A program made the translations under genes and the position numbers. The notes under the pieces were generated by a model. The model did not search any database. It worked only from the letters and a program-made list of their open reading frames with translations, and was not told the DNA's origin. Below are positions 53,787 through 62,650 of a stretch of DNA of 64,000 bases, piece after piece (the stretch's first letter is position 1; each line of letters starts with the position of its first letter). The stretch comes from Halorussus lipolyticus (GTDB lineage: Archaea; Halobacteriota; Halobacteria; Halobacteriales; Haladaptataceae). The stretch covers positions 1,240,001 through 1,304,000 of the forward strand of contig NZ_CP119804.1 of assembly GCF_029338375.1 (NCBI RefSeq), in the 5' to 3' direction.

Positions 53787-54821
53787 CTAAATCCAGCCGT
53801 CGCTCTGGAGCAACTCGCCGTTCAGCACCGCCGCGCCCGCCGCGCCGCGGATGGTGTTGTGTGCCAGACAGTTGTACTGGACGCCGGCCGGAGTGGACTG
53901 GACGCCGCCCGCCGCGATGGCCATCCCGCCGCCGATGGTCCGGTCGAGTCGAGGTTGGGGTCGGGAGGGGTCCTCGAACACCTCGATGAGTTGGTCGGGC
54001 GAACTCGGTAGGTCCAGACTCTCGACCGCTCGGAAGGCGTCTTCGACGTCGGCCTCGGTCGGGTCCTGTTCGGTCTCGGCCCAGACGTTTTCGAGGTGGC
54101 CGTCGATGGTCGGCACGCGGTTACACGACGCCGAAACCTCGGCGTCGTGGTGAGAGAGTTCCGCGCCGTCGAACGTTCCCAGTAGCTTTCGGGATTCGGT
54201 CTCCATCTTGTCCTCCTCGCCGCCGATGTGGGGAATCACGTTGTCGATGATTTCCATCGAGGACACCCCGGAGTAGCCAGCGCCGGAGACCGCCTGAAGC
54301 GTCGAGACGTGAACGCGCTCCAGACCGAACTGGTCGAGCGCGGCCAGCGTCGGGACCATCGTGATGGTCGAGCAGTTGGGATTCTTGACGACTGCGCCGT
54401 CCCATCCGCGCTCGTCGCGCTGGACCTCCAGCAGGTCGAGGTGGCCGGGATTGATTTCCGGAATCACGAGCGGCACGTCGTCGGCCATCCGGTCGTTCGA
54501 CGAGTTCGACGAGAGGACGTAGCCCGCTTTTGCGAACTCGGGTTCAACCTCGTCTGCGACTCCCGAGGGGAGCGACGAAAACAGCAGGTCAACGTCGTCG
54601 GGGACCTCGCTGGGGTCGGTCGCGCGCACCGTCAAATCCGCCGCCTCTGCGGGTATCGGAGAATCGACCCGCCACTTGGCGGCCTCGCTGTAGGAGAGGC
54701 CCGCGCTGTCTTCGCTCGCCGTTACTGCCGCCAGTTCGAATTCGGAATGGCCGTCCAGCAGTTGGATACATCGCTGGCCGACCGCGCCCGTCGCGCCGAG
54801 GACGCCGACTCGTACAGACAT
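53787..54821 (-). CDS. asd: Aspartate-semialdehyde dehydrogenase
   Basis: This enzyme makes aspartate semialdehyde, a precursor of Lys, Thr and Met. The 344-residue sequence has VGVLGATGAVGQRCI for NADP, SSNSSNDRMADDVPLVIPE, and KNPNCSTITMVPTLA with catalytic Cys150, then SGAGYSGVSSMEIIDNVIPHIGGEEDKM. This is the archaeal/fungal type. The ATG at 54821 starts the conserved MSVRVGVLG. A strong TATA (TATATA, minus strand about 54980-54985) lies 160 bp upstream. Confidence 0.96.
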   Translation of the reverse strand: MSVRVGVLGATGAVGQRCIQLLDGHSEFELAAVTASEDSAGLSYSEAAKWRVDSPIPAEAADLTVRATDPSEVPDDVDLLFSSLPSGVADEVEPEFAKAGYVLSSNSSNDRMADDVPLVIPEINPGHLDLLEVQRDERGWDGAVVKNPNCSTITMVPTLAALDQFGLERVHVSTLQAVSGAGYSGVSSMEIIDNVIPHIGGEEDKMETESRKLLGTFDGAELSHHDAEVSASCNRVPTIDGHLENVWAETEQDPTEADVEDAFRAVESLDLPSSPDQLIEVFEDPSRPQPRLDRTIGGGMAIAAGGVQSTPAGVQYNCLAHNTIRGAAGAAVLNGELLQSDGWI

Positions 54822-55144
54822 ACTGGTGGGTAGGGCGTCAGGCCGGCAAAACGGTTTGGGTATCACCACCATTTTCCGACTGTTCGGACGGCGGTGGCGG
54901 GTGATGGGAGACGACGAGTCCCGGTCACGTTCGACGGATGTCCTCGCCCGTCCAGAACCGCTCCTGAATCCTGCCACACATATATAGGTTTCTTTGAGAC
55001 AACTTCTAGTTTTCTTCGAGTTTCTGTGGAATGCTTGAGTCGCATTTTCGGCGGTTCGTGCGCGCAGTGACGCCGCTCAGTCGCCACTGTTCGCTGGTCG
55101 GTTTCGACGCGCCGGAGAATAGCCTCGCCGAAGTACTCGCCGAG
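54822..55144. other. Intergenic region upstream of asd
   Basis: This 323-bp gap has a TATATA element at 54980-54985 followed by AGGTTTCTTTGAGACAAC, a motif that recurs in other intergenic regions. The remaining GC-rich sequence shows no credible coding frame; an 18-codon minus-strand frame overlapping the TATA was rejected. Confidence 0.4.
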
Positions 55145-55318
55145 TTACTGCTTGCGCGTGACGTAGCCCGCGATGCGGTTGCGGACGCCCTTCGACTCGA
55201 TGTTAGTCAGCTTGTTCACGCTCTCCTTGTTCTGCTCGAAGTCGGTCGTGAAGGCTTCGGGGTACCGCTCCAGCAGGATTCGCCCCGTCTTCTTTACGTA
55301 GTCGGGTTTGATTGCCAT
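55145..55318 (-). CDS. rps17e: Ribosomal protein S17e
   Basis: The 57-residue small-subunit ribosomal protein starts MAIKPDYVKKTGRILLERYP, the exact S17e family beginning, and has EQNKESVNKLTNIESKGVRN. The length is normal for archaea, which lack the eukaryotic extension. The ATG at 55318 is the only plausible start. Confidence 0.96.
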   Translation of the reverse strand: MAIKPDYVKKTGRILLERYPEAFTTDFEQNKESVNKLTNIESKGVRNRIAGYVTRKQ

Positions 55319-55429
55319 ACTCGACAATTTCCCGTTGGCGACCTTAAAAGCATTCGTTCGGGCCGGAGCGACTCGCCGCAAAATTCGTAAGGGTAATGAA
55401 GGTGGAATCGGCACCAAGAGCTAATAACC

Positions 55430-55627
55430 GTGCGTGGAACTGACCGAGATACCGACAGGGCTATCGAAGGCGACGCTGTGGACCGGGAGTTCGAGAGAGA
55501 ACTCGAAGCACTCGTCCTGCAAGCGTTCGGCGAAGGCAAGGAGATAGAGGGCGTCTGGGACCTCGAATACGAGCCGGACGAGATTCCGAACTGGACCGTG
55601 ACCATCGACCGCAAGGACGGCATCTGA
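55430..55627 (+). CDS. Small conserved acidic protein
   Basis: The 65-residue product begins RGTDRDTDRAIEGDAVDRE and has EALVLQAFGEGKEIEGVWDLEYEPDEIPNWTVTIDRKDG, an alpha-beta-like pattern with a conserved-looking WDLEYEPDEIPNWTV strand pair. Its family is unknown to me. It starts with GTG, ends 2 bp before the convergent DUF447 gene, and has haloarchaeal codon bias. Confidence 0.6.
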   Translation: MRGTDRDTDRAIEGDAVDREFERELEALVLQAFGEGKEIEGVWDLEYEPDEIPNWTVTIDRKDGI

Positions 55628-55629
55628 GG

Positions 55630-56226
55630 CTACTCGCCGACGTACTCGCCCAATCGGTCCAGCGCCGCGCGCACTCGGTCGTCGCCGCACTTTCTGCCGA
55701 TCTCCTCGAAGTAGTCGAGACGCTCGCGGAGTTTTTTGTCGTCGTACTCCGGCACGTCGAGGCGTGAGGCCGCAACCGTCGCCTCCACGACGGCGGGGAA
55801 TCCCCTGCCGGTGGTCGGGACCGTCTCGCGCTCGACGCCCGACTCCCGAGGACGAAGCGCCCACTCCTCCCACCGCGTCTCGCCGGACTCGCCCGAATCG
55901 ACCCGCTCGGCCTCGACTTCGACCCACGCGTCGGCCGAGTCGAGGAGTGGCTCGTCGAGTTCGTAAATCGAGAGCGTCGCGTCCACGAAGTCCACCGGGT
56001 CGCGGGCGAACTGGACGTAGCCGCCGCCCTGCCGGTGGAAGTTGCGCCGGGTCCGGGTGTTGCCCCACGTTCGGGCGGTCACGGGGTCGGCGTCCGATTC
56101 GGGCGCGTGGAGACCGAGCGCGGCCACGTTCCACAGGTCGTTGGGACCGAGCGTGGTCACGAGCGACTCGGTGACGCCCCGGAGTTCGACCGGCCACTCT
56201 GCGGTGGACCTGTCTTCGTCGGTCAC
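55630..56226 (-). CDS. DUF447 family protein
   Basis: The 198-residue protein matches DUF447: VTTLGPNDLWNVAALGLHAP, TARTWGNTRTRRNFHRQGGG, and FVDATLSIYELDEPLLDSAD. The family has a flavin-reductase-like split-barrel and may bind FMN; it occurs mainly in archaea and methanotrophs, often near methanopterin- or F420-related genes. It starts with GTG overlapping the CitG-like stop, so it is the last gene of a coupled operon. Confidence 0.88.
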   Translation of the reverse strand: MTDEDRSTAEWPVELRGVTESLVTTLGPNDLWNVAALGLHAPESDADPVTARTWGNTRTRRNFHRQGGGYVQFARDPVDFVDATLSIYELDEPLLDSADAWVEVEAERVDSGESGETRWEEWALRPRESGVERETVPTTGRGFPAVVEATVAASRLDVPEYDDKKLRERLDYFEEIGRKCGDDRVRAALDRLGEYVGE

Positions 56227-57068
56227 ACCGACACCTCCCCGCGGGCCAGCGCGACGAACAGTCCGCCAGCAGTGATGTCGGCGGTCGTGCCGGGGTTCAC
56301 GCCGTCCTTGACCAGCGAGTCGGCGAAGGCCTCGACCACCTCGGGACCGGCCTCCAGCGCCTGCTGGGCGCGGACCCGGACGCTCTCGGCGGTCTTCTGG
56401 CCGTGTTTCTTCGCCACGAGGGTATCGGGTTCCCGCCCGAGGAGTTCGAGATAGACCCGCGCTCCTCGAGCCGAGGCCGGCCCATCCAACTCCGCGAGGC
56501 GATTCGCGGCCCAGAAAGTGCGCTCGAAGTCGGTGGTCCACTCGCGGGCCACCCCATCCTCGTCGTCGCCCATCGCCATCACGTCGGAGAGGGTGACCCC
56601 GCGATTTTCGACCGCCGGAATCGCGTCGCTTCCCCGGCGAACGTCGAGGTCTTCGGCGTCTTCGGGCGGGTCGTCCACGAACACGTCGGCGTGGTCGAAC
56701 GCCCGGAAGAAGTTCGCGGCGTCCTCGACTGTTGTATTTTTCACCACGCGCGCGACCCCCTCCGGCGTGGGTTTCCCGTCCGGATGTTCGACAGCGGCCC
56801 GGACGAGGGGCACCAGCAGGAGGAGCGCGCCGAACTGGGTGTTGCCACCCTCCTGCTGGCTCATCCCGGCGACGGCCTCCTCGAAGGCCTCGCCGACTGG
56901 TGCGCCCTTCTGGGCCGCCCGGAGGCCCGGTCCCGCGCCGACCGCACCGGCGAGGAAGTGGTCGAACCGGAGGTCCGGAAAATCCCGGTCCCGGTCCACG
57001 TTGCCCGGTTTGGGCGTGCCGGCGACTTCCAGCAGGAGCGCGAGTTGGGCGTCCTCGGCGGGCGTCAT
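56223..57068 (-). CDS. CitG-like triphosphoribosyl-dephospho-CoA synthase family protein
   Basis: The 281-residue helical protein has the CitG signature: VAGTPKPGNVDRDRDF (about 14-29), VGAGPGLRAA, SQQEGGNTQFGALLLLVPL and VKDGVNPGTTADITAGGLFVAL. Bacterial CitG makes the citrate-lyase prosthetic-group precursor, but haloarchaea have no citrate lyase, so the archaeal homologue probably adds a ribosyl moiety to something else, possibly in coenzyme biosynthesis. It is coupled by overlap to both neighbours. Confidence 0.85.
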   Translation of the reverse strand: MTPAEDAQLALLLEVAGTPKPGNVDRDRDFPDLRFDHFLAGAVGAGPGLRAAQKGAPVGEAFEEAVAGMSQQEGGNTQFGALLLLVPLVRAAVEHPDGKPTPEGVARVVKNTTVEDAANFFRAFDHADVFVDDPPEDAEDLDVRRGSDAIPAVENRGVTLSDVMAMGDDEDGVAREWTTDFERTFWAANRLAELDGPASARGARVYLELLGREPDTLVAKKHGQKTAESVRVRAQQALEAGPEVVEAFADSLVKDGVNPGTTADITAGGLFVALARGEVSV

Positions 57069-57832
57069 GGGTTCGCCTCCAGTCGGTGTTCTGCCTCGAA
57101 CCAGTCGTCTACCGCGCGCCGAACTCGCCGGAGGACCGCGGGGTCGTCGCTCGGCCTGCCGACGCTCACCGCGTCTGCGCCGTAGGCCAGATACTCCCTG
57201 ACGGTGGCCTCGTCGCGGACGCCATTGTTGGCGACGACGAACAGGTCCGACTCGTCGGCGACTTCGGCCACCTCGGCGACCACGCCCTCCGAGTCCATCG
57301 CGTCGATGTGGATGGCGTCACCGCCCGCGTCGGCGACGATGCGGGCGATTTCGGGCAGGTCCACGCCGTCGAGTTCGGCCCGGACTTTGACGCTGACTGC
57401 GGGGCCTTCGCTCGCGGCGGTTTCGACCTGCTCGCGGAGTCGGTCGGGATTTCGCAGGAGAGATTCGCCAGCGCCCGCTCTGCACATCTCGTCCTGCCGG
57501 CAGTGGGCGTTGAGTTCGAGGAGGGCGTCGCGGTCAGCGCAGACTGCGGCGACTTCCCGGAGGGGCGGGAGCGAGGCGGTCCGGACGTTGAATCCGGCCC
57601 GGAGGTCGGCGTCTTCGAGCGCAGAGAGTTGGCGGTCCACGAAGGCGATTGGGTCGTCGGGCAGGAACTCGTCGCGGTCGCGTTCGACCATCTCGACAGC
57701 GGCCTCGCGGGTCGGGCCATCGAGGGCGATGCCCCCGAGGAGGGCGGCACCGGCGAACTCCTCGGCGCTCTCGGCCCAGTCGGCGTCGGACTGGCCGCTG
57801 AGGCTGGCGAGGACGAGTCGTGGCTCGAACAT
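57065..57832 (-). CDS. tRNA-dihydrouridine synthase-like FMN TIM barrel
   Basis: The 255-residue TIM barrel has FNVRTASLPP, LNAHCRQDEMCRAGAGE (about 108-124; Cys in NAHC fits the Dus catalytic site), AVSVKVRAELDG, IDAMDSEG and VVANNGVRDEATVREYL, AYGADAVSVGRPS with the FMN phosphate site. It lacks the tRNA-binding C-terminal domain of true Dus enzymes and is shorter. It may act on a small molecule instead. The ATG at 57832 overlaps the cofD stop; a GTG one codon earlier is possible. Confidence 0.82.
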   Translation of the reverse strand: MFEPRLVLASLSGQSDADWAESAEEFAGAALLGGIALDGPTREAAVEMVERDRDEFLPDDPIAFVDRQLSALEDADLRAGFNVRTASLPPLREVAAVCADRDALLELNAHCRQDEMCRAGAGESLLRNPDRLREQVETAASEGPAVSVKVRAELDGVDLPEIARIVADAGGDAIHIDAMDSEGVVAEVAEVADESDLFVVANNGVRDEATVREYLAYGADAVSVGRPSDDPAVLRRVRRAVDDWFEAEHRLEANP

Positions 57833-58842
57833 CACACCACCTCCAGCGCGTCGGCGACGGCGCGGGCCACCCGGTCGGCGTCCTCGTCGTCGTTCATCTC
57901 GGTATCGGTCTTGATTACCGGGCGGTCGAGGTCGGTGTCGTCGTGGTCGTCAAGCACGAAAGCGTCGGCGAAGGGGTAGGCCTCTGCGACACCTTTTGTC
58001 GAGGGGTCGAAGCCGACGCCTTCCATCAGGTCGGCCGCCGGGCCGGAGAACACTCGGTCCTCGACGAAGGGCGAGATTGCGACCACGGTGGTCGATTCGA
58101 GCGCGTCGTGGAGTTCGTCAAGGGCGAGCATCGGCCCGATGCTGGTGACGGGATTCGAGGGGCCGATGACGACCGGTCCCTCCTCGATTGCGCCGAGGAC
58201 GGCCGGGGTCGGGTCGGCGGATTCGGCACCGCGGAACTCGACGTGTTCGACCTCGGGGTCGGCGCGGTGGGCGACCCAGTACTCCTGAAAGTGCATCTCG
58301 TCGCGGTACTCGTCGGACTCCTCGGGGGTGTGGACGATGGAGGCCACCGGGTCGTCGCTCATCGGCACCACGTCTACCGGTACGTCGAAGGCGTCGGCGA
58401 GAGTGCGGGTGACCTCGGTGAGGCTCTGGCCCTCGTCCAGCAGGCCGGTCCGGGTGATGTGGACCGCCCTATCGTGGTCGCCCAGTTCCATGAACTCCGC
58501 GACGCCGGAGAAGCGCCGCCAGCGCGAGAGTTCGCGGCCCGCGGTCTGGGCCTCGTCGGGCAGGTACCGCGGTCCGCCTTCGAGACCCACAGCGTCGGCG
58601 AGCGCGTGGAGTTCCTCGTGGGTCTCGGTGGTGTCCTCGGCGATTCCCCACCAGTACTCGCGGTCCAACACGCCGCCCTGCTCAAAGAGGACGGTATCCA
58701 CGTCCGGGCAGACGAGGAGTCCACCCAACTCCACGTCGTCGCCGGTGTTAGCGACCACGGTGGTCTCGCTCGGGTCGAAGACCTCCTCGGCACCGGCGAG
58801 GAGCTTCGGGGTTCCGGTCCCCCCGGAGAGAAACGTCGTCAT
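57832..58842 (-). CDS. cofD: 2-phospho-L-lactate transferase CofD
   Basis: CofD joins the lactyl (or enolpyruvyl) phosphate to deazaflavin Fo in coenzyme F420 synthesis. The 336-residue protein begins [18 protein letters not shown], has [28 protein letters not shown] and [18 protein letters not shown]. All are diagnostic. It is the first gene of the overlapping operon with the Dus-like, CitG-like and DUF447 genes, which ties that group to cofactor metabolism. Confidence 0.95.
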   Translation of the reverse strand: MTTFLSGGTGTPKLLAGAEEVFDPSETTVVANTGDDVELGGLLVCPDVDTVLFEQGGVLDREYWWGIAEDTTETHEELHALADAVGLEGGPRYLPDEAQTAGRELSRWRRFSGVAEFMELGDHDRAVHITRTGLLDEGQSLTEVTRTLADAFDVPVDVVPMSDDPVASIVHTPEESDEYRDEMHFQEYWVAHRADPEVEHVEFRGAESADPTPAVLGAIEEGPVVIGPSNPVTSIGPMLALDELHDALESTTVVAISPFVEDRVFSGPAADLMEGVGFDPSTKGVAEAYPFADAFVLDDHDDTDLDRPVIKTDTEMNDDEDADRVARAVADALEVV

Positions 58843-58930
58843 GGTGGGAGGTGCGTGTTCGGGGAGGTAAACGCTTGTGCTGTCCCTCGGTGGTCGGGGA
58901 TGATTTCGGTTTCGAGAGTCCTCACCCGGT

Positions 58931-58990
58931 TACGCTGTGTCGCCACAGACCCGACGGCAATACGCTGTGTCGCCACAGACCCGACGGCAA
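58931..58990. repeat. Perfect 30-bp tandem duplication
   Basis: The unit TACGCTGTGTCGCCACAGAC plus CCGACGGCAA occurs twice back to back (58931-58960 and 58961-58990) without mismatch. Each unit contains the short inverted repeat CTGTGTCGCCACAG. It lies 89 bp upstream of cofD and directly before hairpin element A1. Confidence 0.9.
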
Positions 58991-58997
58991 TCGTGAC

Positions 58998-59130
58998 TGT
59001 GAACACTTCTCGAAGCCCCCGCCCGGTCGCGGTCGCTGGCCGGCATATCTGGGCCTCTCCGCAATGCCCGGCCCAGATAGGGGCCGACCAGCGACTAAAG
59101 TACACGCGACCGGGCGGCCCCTTCATCCAA
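58998..59130 (+). repeat. Structured hairpin element A, copy 1
   Basis: The element folds into a long hairpin: outer stem 59019-59031 with 59105-59117 (13 bp, perfect), inner stem 59032-59044 with 59083-59095 (12 of 13 pairs), and upper stem 59046-59054 with 59071-59079 (9 bp). The 3' side between outer and inner stem is an unpaired TAAAGTACA. A second copy, in the opposite orientation at 63837-63968, preserves all these features. It may be a structured RNA or a hairpin-type mobile repeat; the transcribed strand is unknown. Confidence 0.8.
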
Positions 59131-59236
59131 CCCTACCGGTTGTTCAGATGGGCGCTTGCCGGTGGATTGGTCCGTCGGGCGGCGCTCGGTGGACTGTTGA
59201 CCGAGCGTCTGCCGGTGGACGACTGAGCGAAGCGAA

Positions 59237-59308
59237 GGAGGAGGTTGGGGAGGACGAGGTTCGGGGGGTTGCGGTGACGCCTCGGCTTACGCCTGAAGCT
59301 AGCTCCCC
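59237..59308 (+). repeat. Repeat module B, copy 1
   Basis: The module starts GGAGGAGGTTGGGGAGG and ends GCCTGAAGCTAGCTCCCC. Its two ends match those of 62433-62533, while the GC-rich middle differs. It directly follows element A copy 1 in the 58843-59490 intergenic region, which otherwise holds only AT-rich sequence from 59345. Confidence 0.6.
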
Positions 59309-59461
59309 CTCTCGAACCTCTTTCAGTCGCTCCGCCGAAGTAGAGACAACATAATATGTGGTAAAGAAACAATTACAATCTCTAAATAATTAAATAGAAT
59401 GCTGTATCCTGCTCCCCAACCCCGCCGAAACGCCCGCGTCACTCCATCTACTCCCGGCGGT

Positions 59462-59468
59462 TTTTATA
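59462..59468 (+). promoter_or_regulatory. TATA box of HD hydrolase gene
   Basis: TTTTATA is centred about 26 nt before the ATG at 59491, matching a leaderless archaeal promoter and supporting that start. Confidence 0.75.
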
Positions 59469-59490
59469 CGAAGCCGGCTAACCCCGTAAT

Positions 59491-60717
59491 ATGAAGACAA
59501 TCAAGGACAGCGTTCACGACCACATCGAGGTCGAGGGCGTCGCTCGCGCCTTGTTCGACACGCCTGCGGTCCAGCGACTCCGGCGCATCAAGCAGTTGGG
59601 ACCGGCCCACCTCGTCTATCCCTCCGCGAACCACACCCGGTTCGAGCATAGCCTCGGCGTCTACCATCTGGCCTGCGAGGCCCTCGACCACCTCCGGATT
59701 CAGGGCAAGCAGGCCGAGCGCGTCCGCGCGGCGGCCATCCTCCACGACATCGGCCACGCGCCTTACAGCCACACCATCGAGGAGGTCGTCCACCGCCACA
59801 CCGGCAAGTACCACGACGACGTTCACGACCTCATCGCCGAGAACGAGGTCGGCGACGTGCTTCGGGACCACGGCCACGACCCCGACGCCATCGCGGACCT
59901 CATCGCTGGCGACGGCAAACTCGGCCAACTCGTCTCGGGCGAACTCGACGTGGACCGGATGGACTACCTCGTGCGTGACGCCCACCACACCGGCGTCCCC
60001 TACGGCACCATCGACCACGCCCGCCTCGTCCGGGAGTTGACCCTCGTGGACGACGAACTGGTCTTGGAGGAGGGCAACGTCCCGACGGCCGAGAGCCTGC
60101 TCCTCGCTCGCGCGCTGATGAACCCGACCGTCTACAACCACCACGTGACTCGCATCTGCCGGGGCATCCTCCAGCGCGCCAGCGAGCGCCTGCTTTCGGA
60201 GTCCGACGTGACCGCCGACGAGTTACGCCGGATGGACGACCACGACTTCTTCGCCGCGCTTCGTTCGACCTCTGCGACCGAGGAGTACGCCCGACGCCTC
60301 GGCGAGCGTGACCTCTACAAGCGAGCGGTCTGGGTCGAGATGGACGACGTGCCCGAGGACGTCATCGACGCCGACCACGACGAAATCCGCGATTTCGAGG
60401 CCGACATCGCCGACGCCGCCGAGGTCGAACCGAGCGACGTCATCATCGACGTGCTGAGTCGCCCGAGCATGACCGAGTCCTCCTCGCGGGTCATCGTCAA
60501 CAACGAGATTCGTCAGTTGGACCAGCAGTCCACACTGGTCTCGGCGCTCCAGTACGTCCAGCGCGAGCAGTGGCGACTCGGCGTCTACGCCCCCGACGGC
60601 GACACCGAGGCGGTCGGCCACGCCGCCGAGTCGGTGCTGGGACTGGAAACCGACGGCGCGCTGGTCAACGAAATTCGGTCGCCCGGCCAGCGCACGACGC
60701 TGGACCAGTTCGAGTAG
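59491..60717 (+). CDS. HD-domain phosphohydrolase (dNTPase-like)
   Basis: The 408-residue protein has the HD superfamily metal motif: RFEHSLGVYHLA (about 51-62), ILHDIGHAPYSH (about 83-94) and DVDRMDYLVRDAHHTG with the last Asp. This is the SAMHD1/dGTPase-like or YwfO type that hydrolyses nucleotides. The exact substrate is unknown. It begins MKTIKDSVHDHIEVEG, the standard N-terminus. Confidence 0.92.
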   Translation: MKTIKDSVHDHIEVEGVARALFDTPAVQRLRRIKQLGPAHLVYPSANHTRFEHSLGVYHLACEALDHLRIQGKQAERVRAAAILHDIGHAPYSHTIEEVVHRHTGKYHDDVHDLIAENEVGDVLRDHGHDPDAIADLIAGDGKLGQLVSGELDVDRMDYLVRDAHHTGVPYGTIDHARLVRELTLVDDELVLEEGNVPTAESLLLARALMNPTVYNHHVTRICRGILQRASERLLSESDVTADELRRMDDHDFFAALRSTSATEEYARRLGERDLYKRAVWVEMDDVPEDVIDADHDEIRDFEADIADAAEVEPSDVIIDVLSRPSMTESSSRVIVNNEIRQLDQQSTLVSALQYVQREQWRLGVYAPDGDTEAVGHAAESVLGLETDGALVNEIRSPGQRTTLDQFE

Positions 60718-60803
60718 CCCAGAACCTCGACCACCGAAAACCATTGTTTTATATTACATACGTTTGCGGAGGATATAAATCGAGAGGGACGGTACTGTGT
60801 CAC

Positions 60804-62324
60804 ATGGCAACTGAGCAGGAGTCTGGCGACGACGGACGCCCGGCCGAACTCGATTCCCTCGAACTCGCCCCCGACGAGGGGTGGAACGCGCTCTACGTGG
60901 ACGGCGACTGGCGACCGCAGGGCGACCGCGAGGACCTCGACGTGGTTGACCCGACCGCCAGAGATGCCGTTGGCACGGTCCCTGCTGGAACCGAGGAGGA
61001 CGTGGACGAGGCCTACGCTGTCGCCGACGCGGCCCAACCGGAGTGGGCCGAGGTCGCTCCCGAGGAGCGCGCGGCGGTGGTCGCGTCGGCCCGCGAACTG
61101 GTGGAGACGTACCACGAGGACTTCGCTCGCCTGTTCGCGGTCGAGTGCGGCGGGTCGCGTCTGAAGGCCGAAATCGAACTCGACCTGACCAAAGGCACGA
61201 TGGCGGTCGCCGAGGACCTCGCGGACTCCTTCGAGACCGAGGAGCGCGAGGCGATTGTGGACGGCAAGCGCAACCTCCTGTTCCGGGAACCGACCGGCGT
61301 GATTGGGGTCATCTCGCCGTGGAACTTCCCGCTGTATCTGTCGATGCGGGCCGTCGCGCCAGCCATCGCGCTGGGGAATAGCGTGGTCCTCAAGCCCTCG
61401 ACCCACACCTCGCTCGTCGGGGGCCTCGCGCTGGCCCGACTGTTCGACGAGGCCGGTCTTCCCGAGGGCGTGCTGAACGTGGTGACCGGCCGAGGGTCCG
61501 ACATCGGCGAGGCCGTCGCGGGGCACTCGACGCCCTCGGTCATCTCCTTTACCGGTTCGACCGAGGTCGGCAGAGAGGTCGGTGCAGTCGCGGCCGAACA
61601 ACTCTCGCTCCCGGCGCTGGAACTCGGCGGGAACAACGCCCACATCGTCACCGCCGAGGCCGACCTCGACCGGGCAATCGACGGCGGCGTCTTCGGGTCG
61701 TTCACCCACCAAGGGCAGGAGTGCATCTCCATCAACCGCCACATCGTCCACGAGAGCCACTACGACGAGTACGTCGAGCGACTGGCCGAACGCGCCGAAT
61801 CACTCCCGGTCGGCGACCCCCGCGGCGACGACGAGGTGCTGGTCGGCCCGGTCCAGAACGAATCGCAGTACGAGTCCATCGTGGACCTGCTGGAGCAGTC
61901 GGTCGAACAGGGCGCACGAATCGAGGCCGGGGGCGACCACTACGACTGGTTCGTGGAACCGACCGTCCTCTCGAACGTGGACAACGACATGCCCGTCGCC
62001 GAGGAGGAACACTTCGGCCCGATTGCGCCGGTCATCCCCTACGAGGACGAACAGGAGGCCATCGCAATGGCCAACGACACCGAGTACGGTCTCTCGGGGT
62101 CGGTCCACTGCGAGGACGTAGAGCGCGCGCTGGACATCGCCCGCCGACTCGAAACCGGGATGGTCCACGTCAACGACCAACCGCTGAACGACGACCCCGG
62201 CGTCGCGTTCGGCGGCGTCGGCGCGTCGGGCATCGGCCGGTACAACGCCGAGTGGATTATGGAGGAGTTCACCGAGACGCGGTGGGTCTCGGTGCAGGAC
62301 GAACCGCGAGAGTATCCGTATTGA
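60804..62324 (+). CDS. NAD(P)-dependent aldehyde dehydrogenase
   Basis: The 506-residue enzyme has the family landmarks PWNFPLYLSMRAVAPAIALG, KPSTHTSLVGG, FTGSTEVGREV, LELGGNNAHIV with the general-base Glu, and GQECIS with nucleophile Cys307, then EEHFGPIAPVIPYED. The substrate is uncertain; the family includes betaine-, succinate-semialdehyde- and aryl-aldehyde dehydrogenases. A TATA-like GGATATAAATCG (about 60770-60781) sits 23-34 nt upstream. Confidence 0.93.
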   Translation: MATEQESGDDGRPAELDSLELAPDEGWNALYVDGDWRPQGDREDLDVVDPTARDAVGTVPAGTEEDVDEAYAVADAAQPEWAEVAPEERAAVVASARELVETYHEDFARLFAVECGGSRLKAEIELDLTKGTMAVAEDLADSFETEEREAIVDGKRNLLFREPTGVIGVISPWNFPLYLSMRAVAPAIALGNSVVLKPSTHTSLVGGLALARLFDEAGLPEGVLNVVTGRGSDIGEAVAGHSTPSVISFTGSTEVGREVGAVAAEQLSLPALELGGNNAHIVTAEADLDRAIDGGVFGSFTHQGQECISINRHIVHESHYDEYVERLAERAESLPVGDPRGDDEVLVGPVQNESQYESIVDLLEQSVEQGARIEAGGDHYDWFVEPTVLSNVDNDMPVAEEEHFGPIAPVIPYEDEQEAIAMANDTEYGLSGSVHCEDVERALDIARRLETGMVHVNDQPLNDDPGVAFGGVGASGIGRYNAEWIMEEFTETRWVSVQDEPREYPY

Positions 62325-62366
62325 GTCGCCAACGCTTCGATTTTAAATTCTGGTCCGGCGCGTGAC

Positions 62367-62390
62367 GGCGCGCGCGGTTCTGCGCGCGCC
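62367..62390. repeat. Palindromic element P3
   Basis: GGCGCGCGC (62367-62375) pairs with GCGCGCGCC (62382-62390) around GGTTCT. The core GCGGTTCTGC resembles that of P1 and P2. It lies in the 62325-62650 gap just after the aldehyde dehydrogenase stop and may terminate it. Confidence 0.65.
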
Positions 62391-62432
62391 TACCGCGCGA
62401 GGGACGAGGACCGCAGGCCCGTGGCCGAGGAC

Positions 62433-62533
62433 CGCAGGAGGTTGGGGAGGCGTGAGGTCCGCGGTAGCGGTGCGGGCGGTTACGGTGCTGTGCGGGGCGG
62501 AAGACGGCTTTGCTCAAGCCTGAAGCTAGCTTC
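62433..62533 (+). repeat. Repeat module B, copy 2
   Basis: It begins GCAGGAGGTTGGGGAGGCGTG and ends AAGCCTGAAGCTAGCTTCC in close agreement with the 59237-59308 copy; the middle is longer and rich in GCGGT repeats. Same orientation as copy 1. Nothing else is found in the 62325-62650 gap apart from P3 and an AT-rich promoter (about 62578). Confidence 0.6.
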
Positions 62534-62650
62534 CTCGACCAGAAGGTACTCGCTGAACCGCTACCTAACAGATGAGTTGTATATCCCGATACCCGAACCA
62601 CCGATGAACGAATAGGGACCTTCAAGGCCGTCGCGGAGAGTCCATCCCAC

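Noticed and set aside
54925..54981. 18-codon minus-strand frame near the asd TATA box
   Set aside because: Its ATG overlaps the TATA box, so it could not be translated from that promoter; no other support.
58931..58990. CRISPR array
   Set aside because: Only two units, immediately adjacent with no spacer, and no cas genes in the window.
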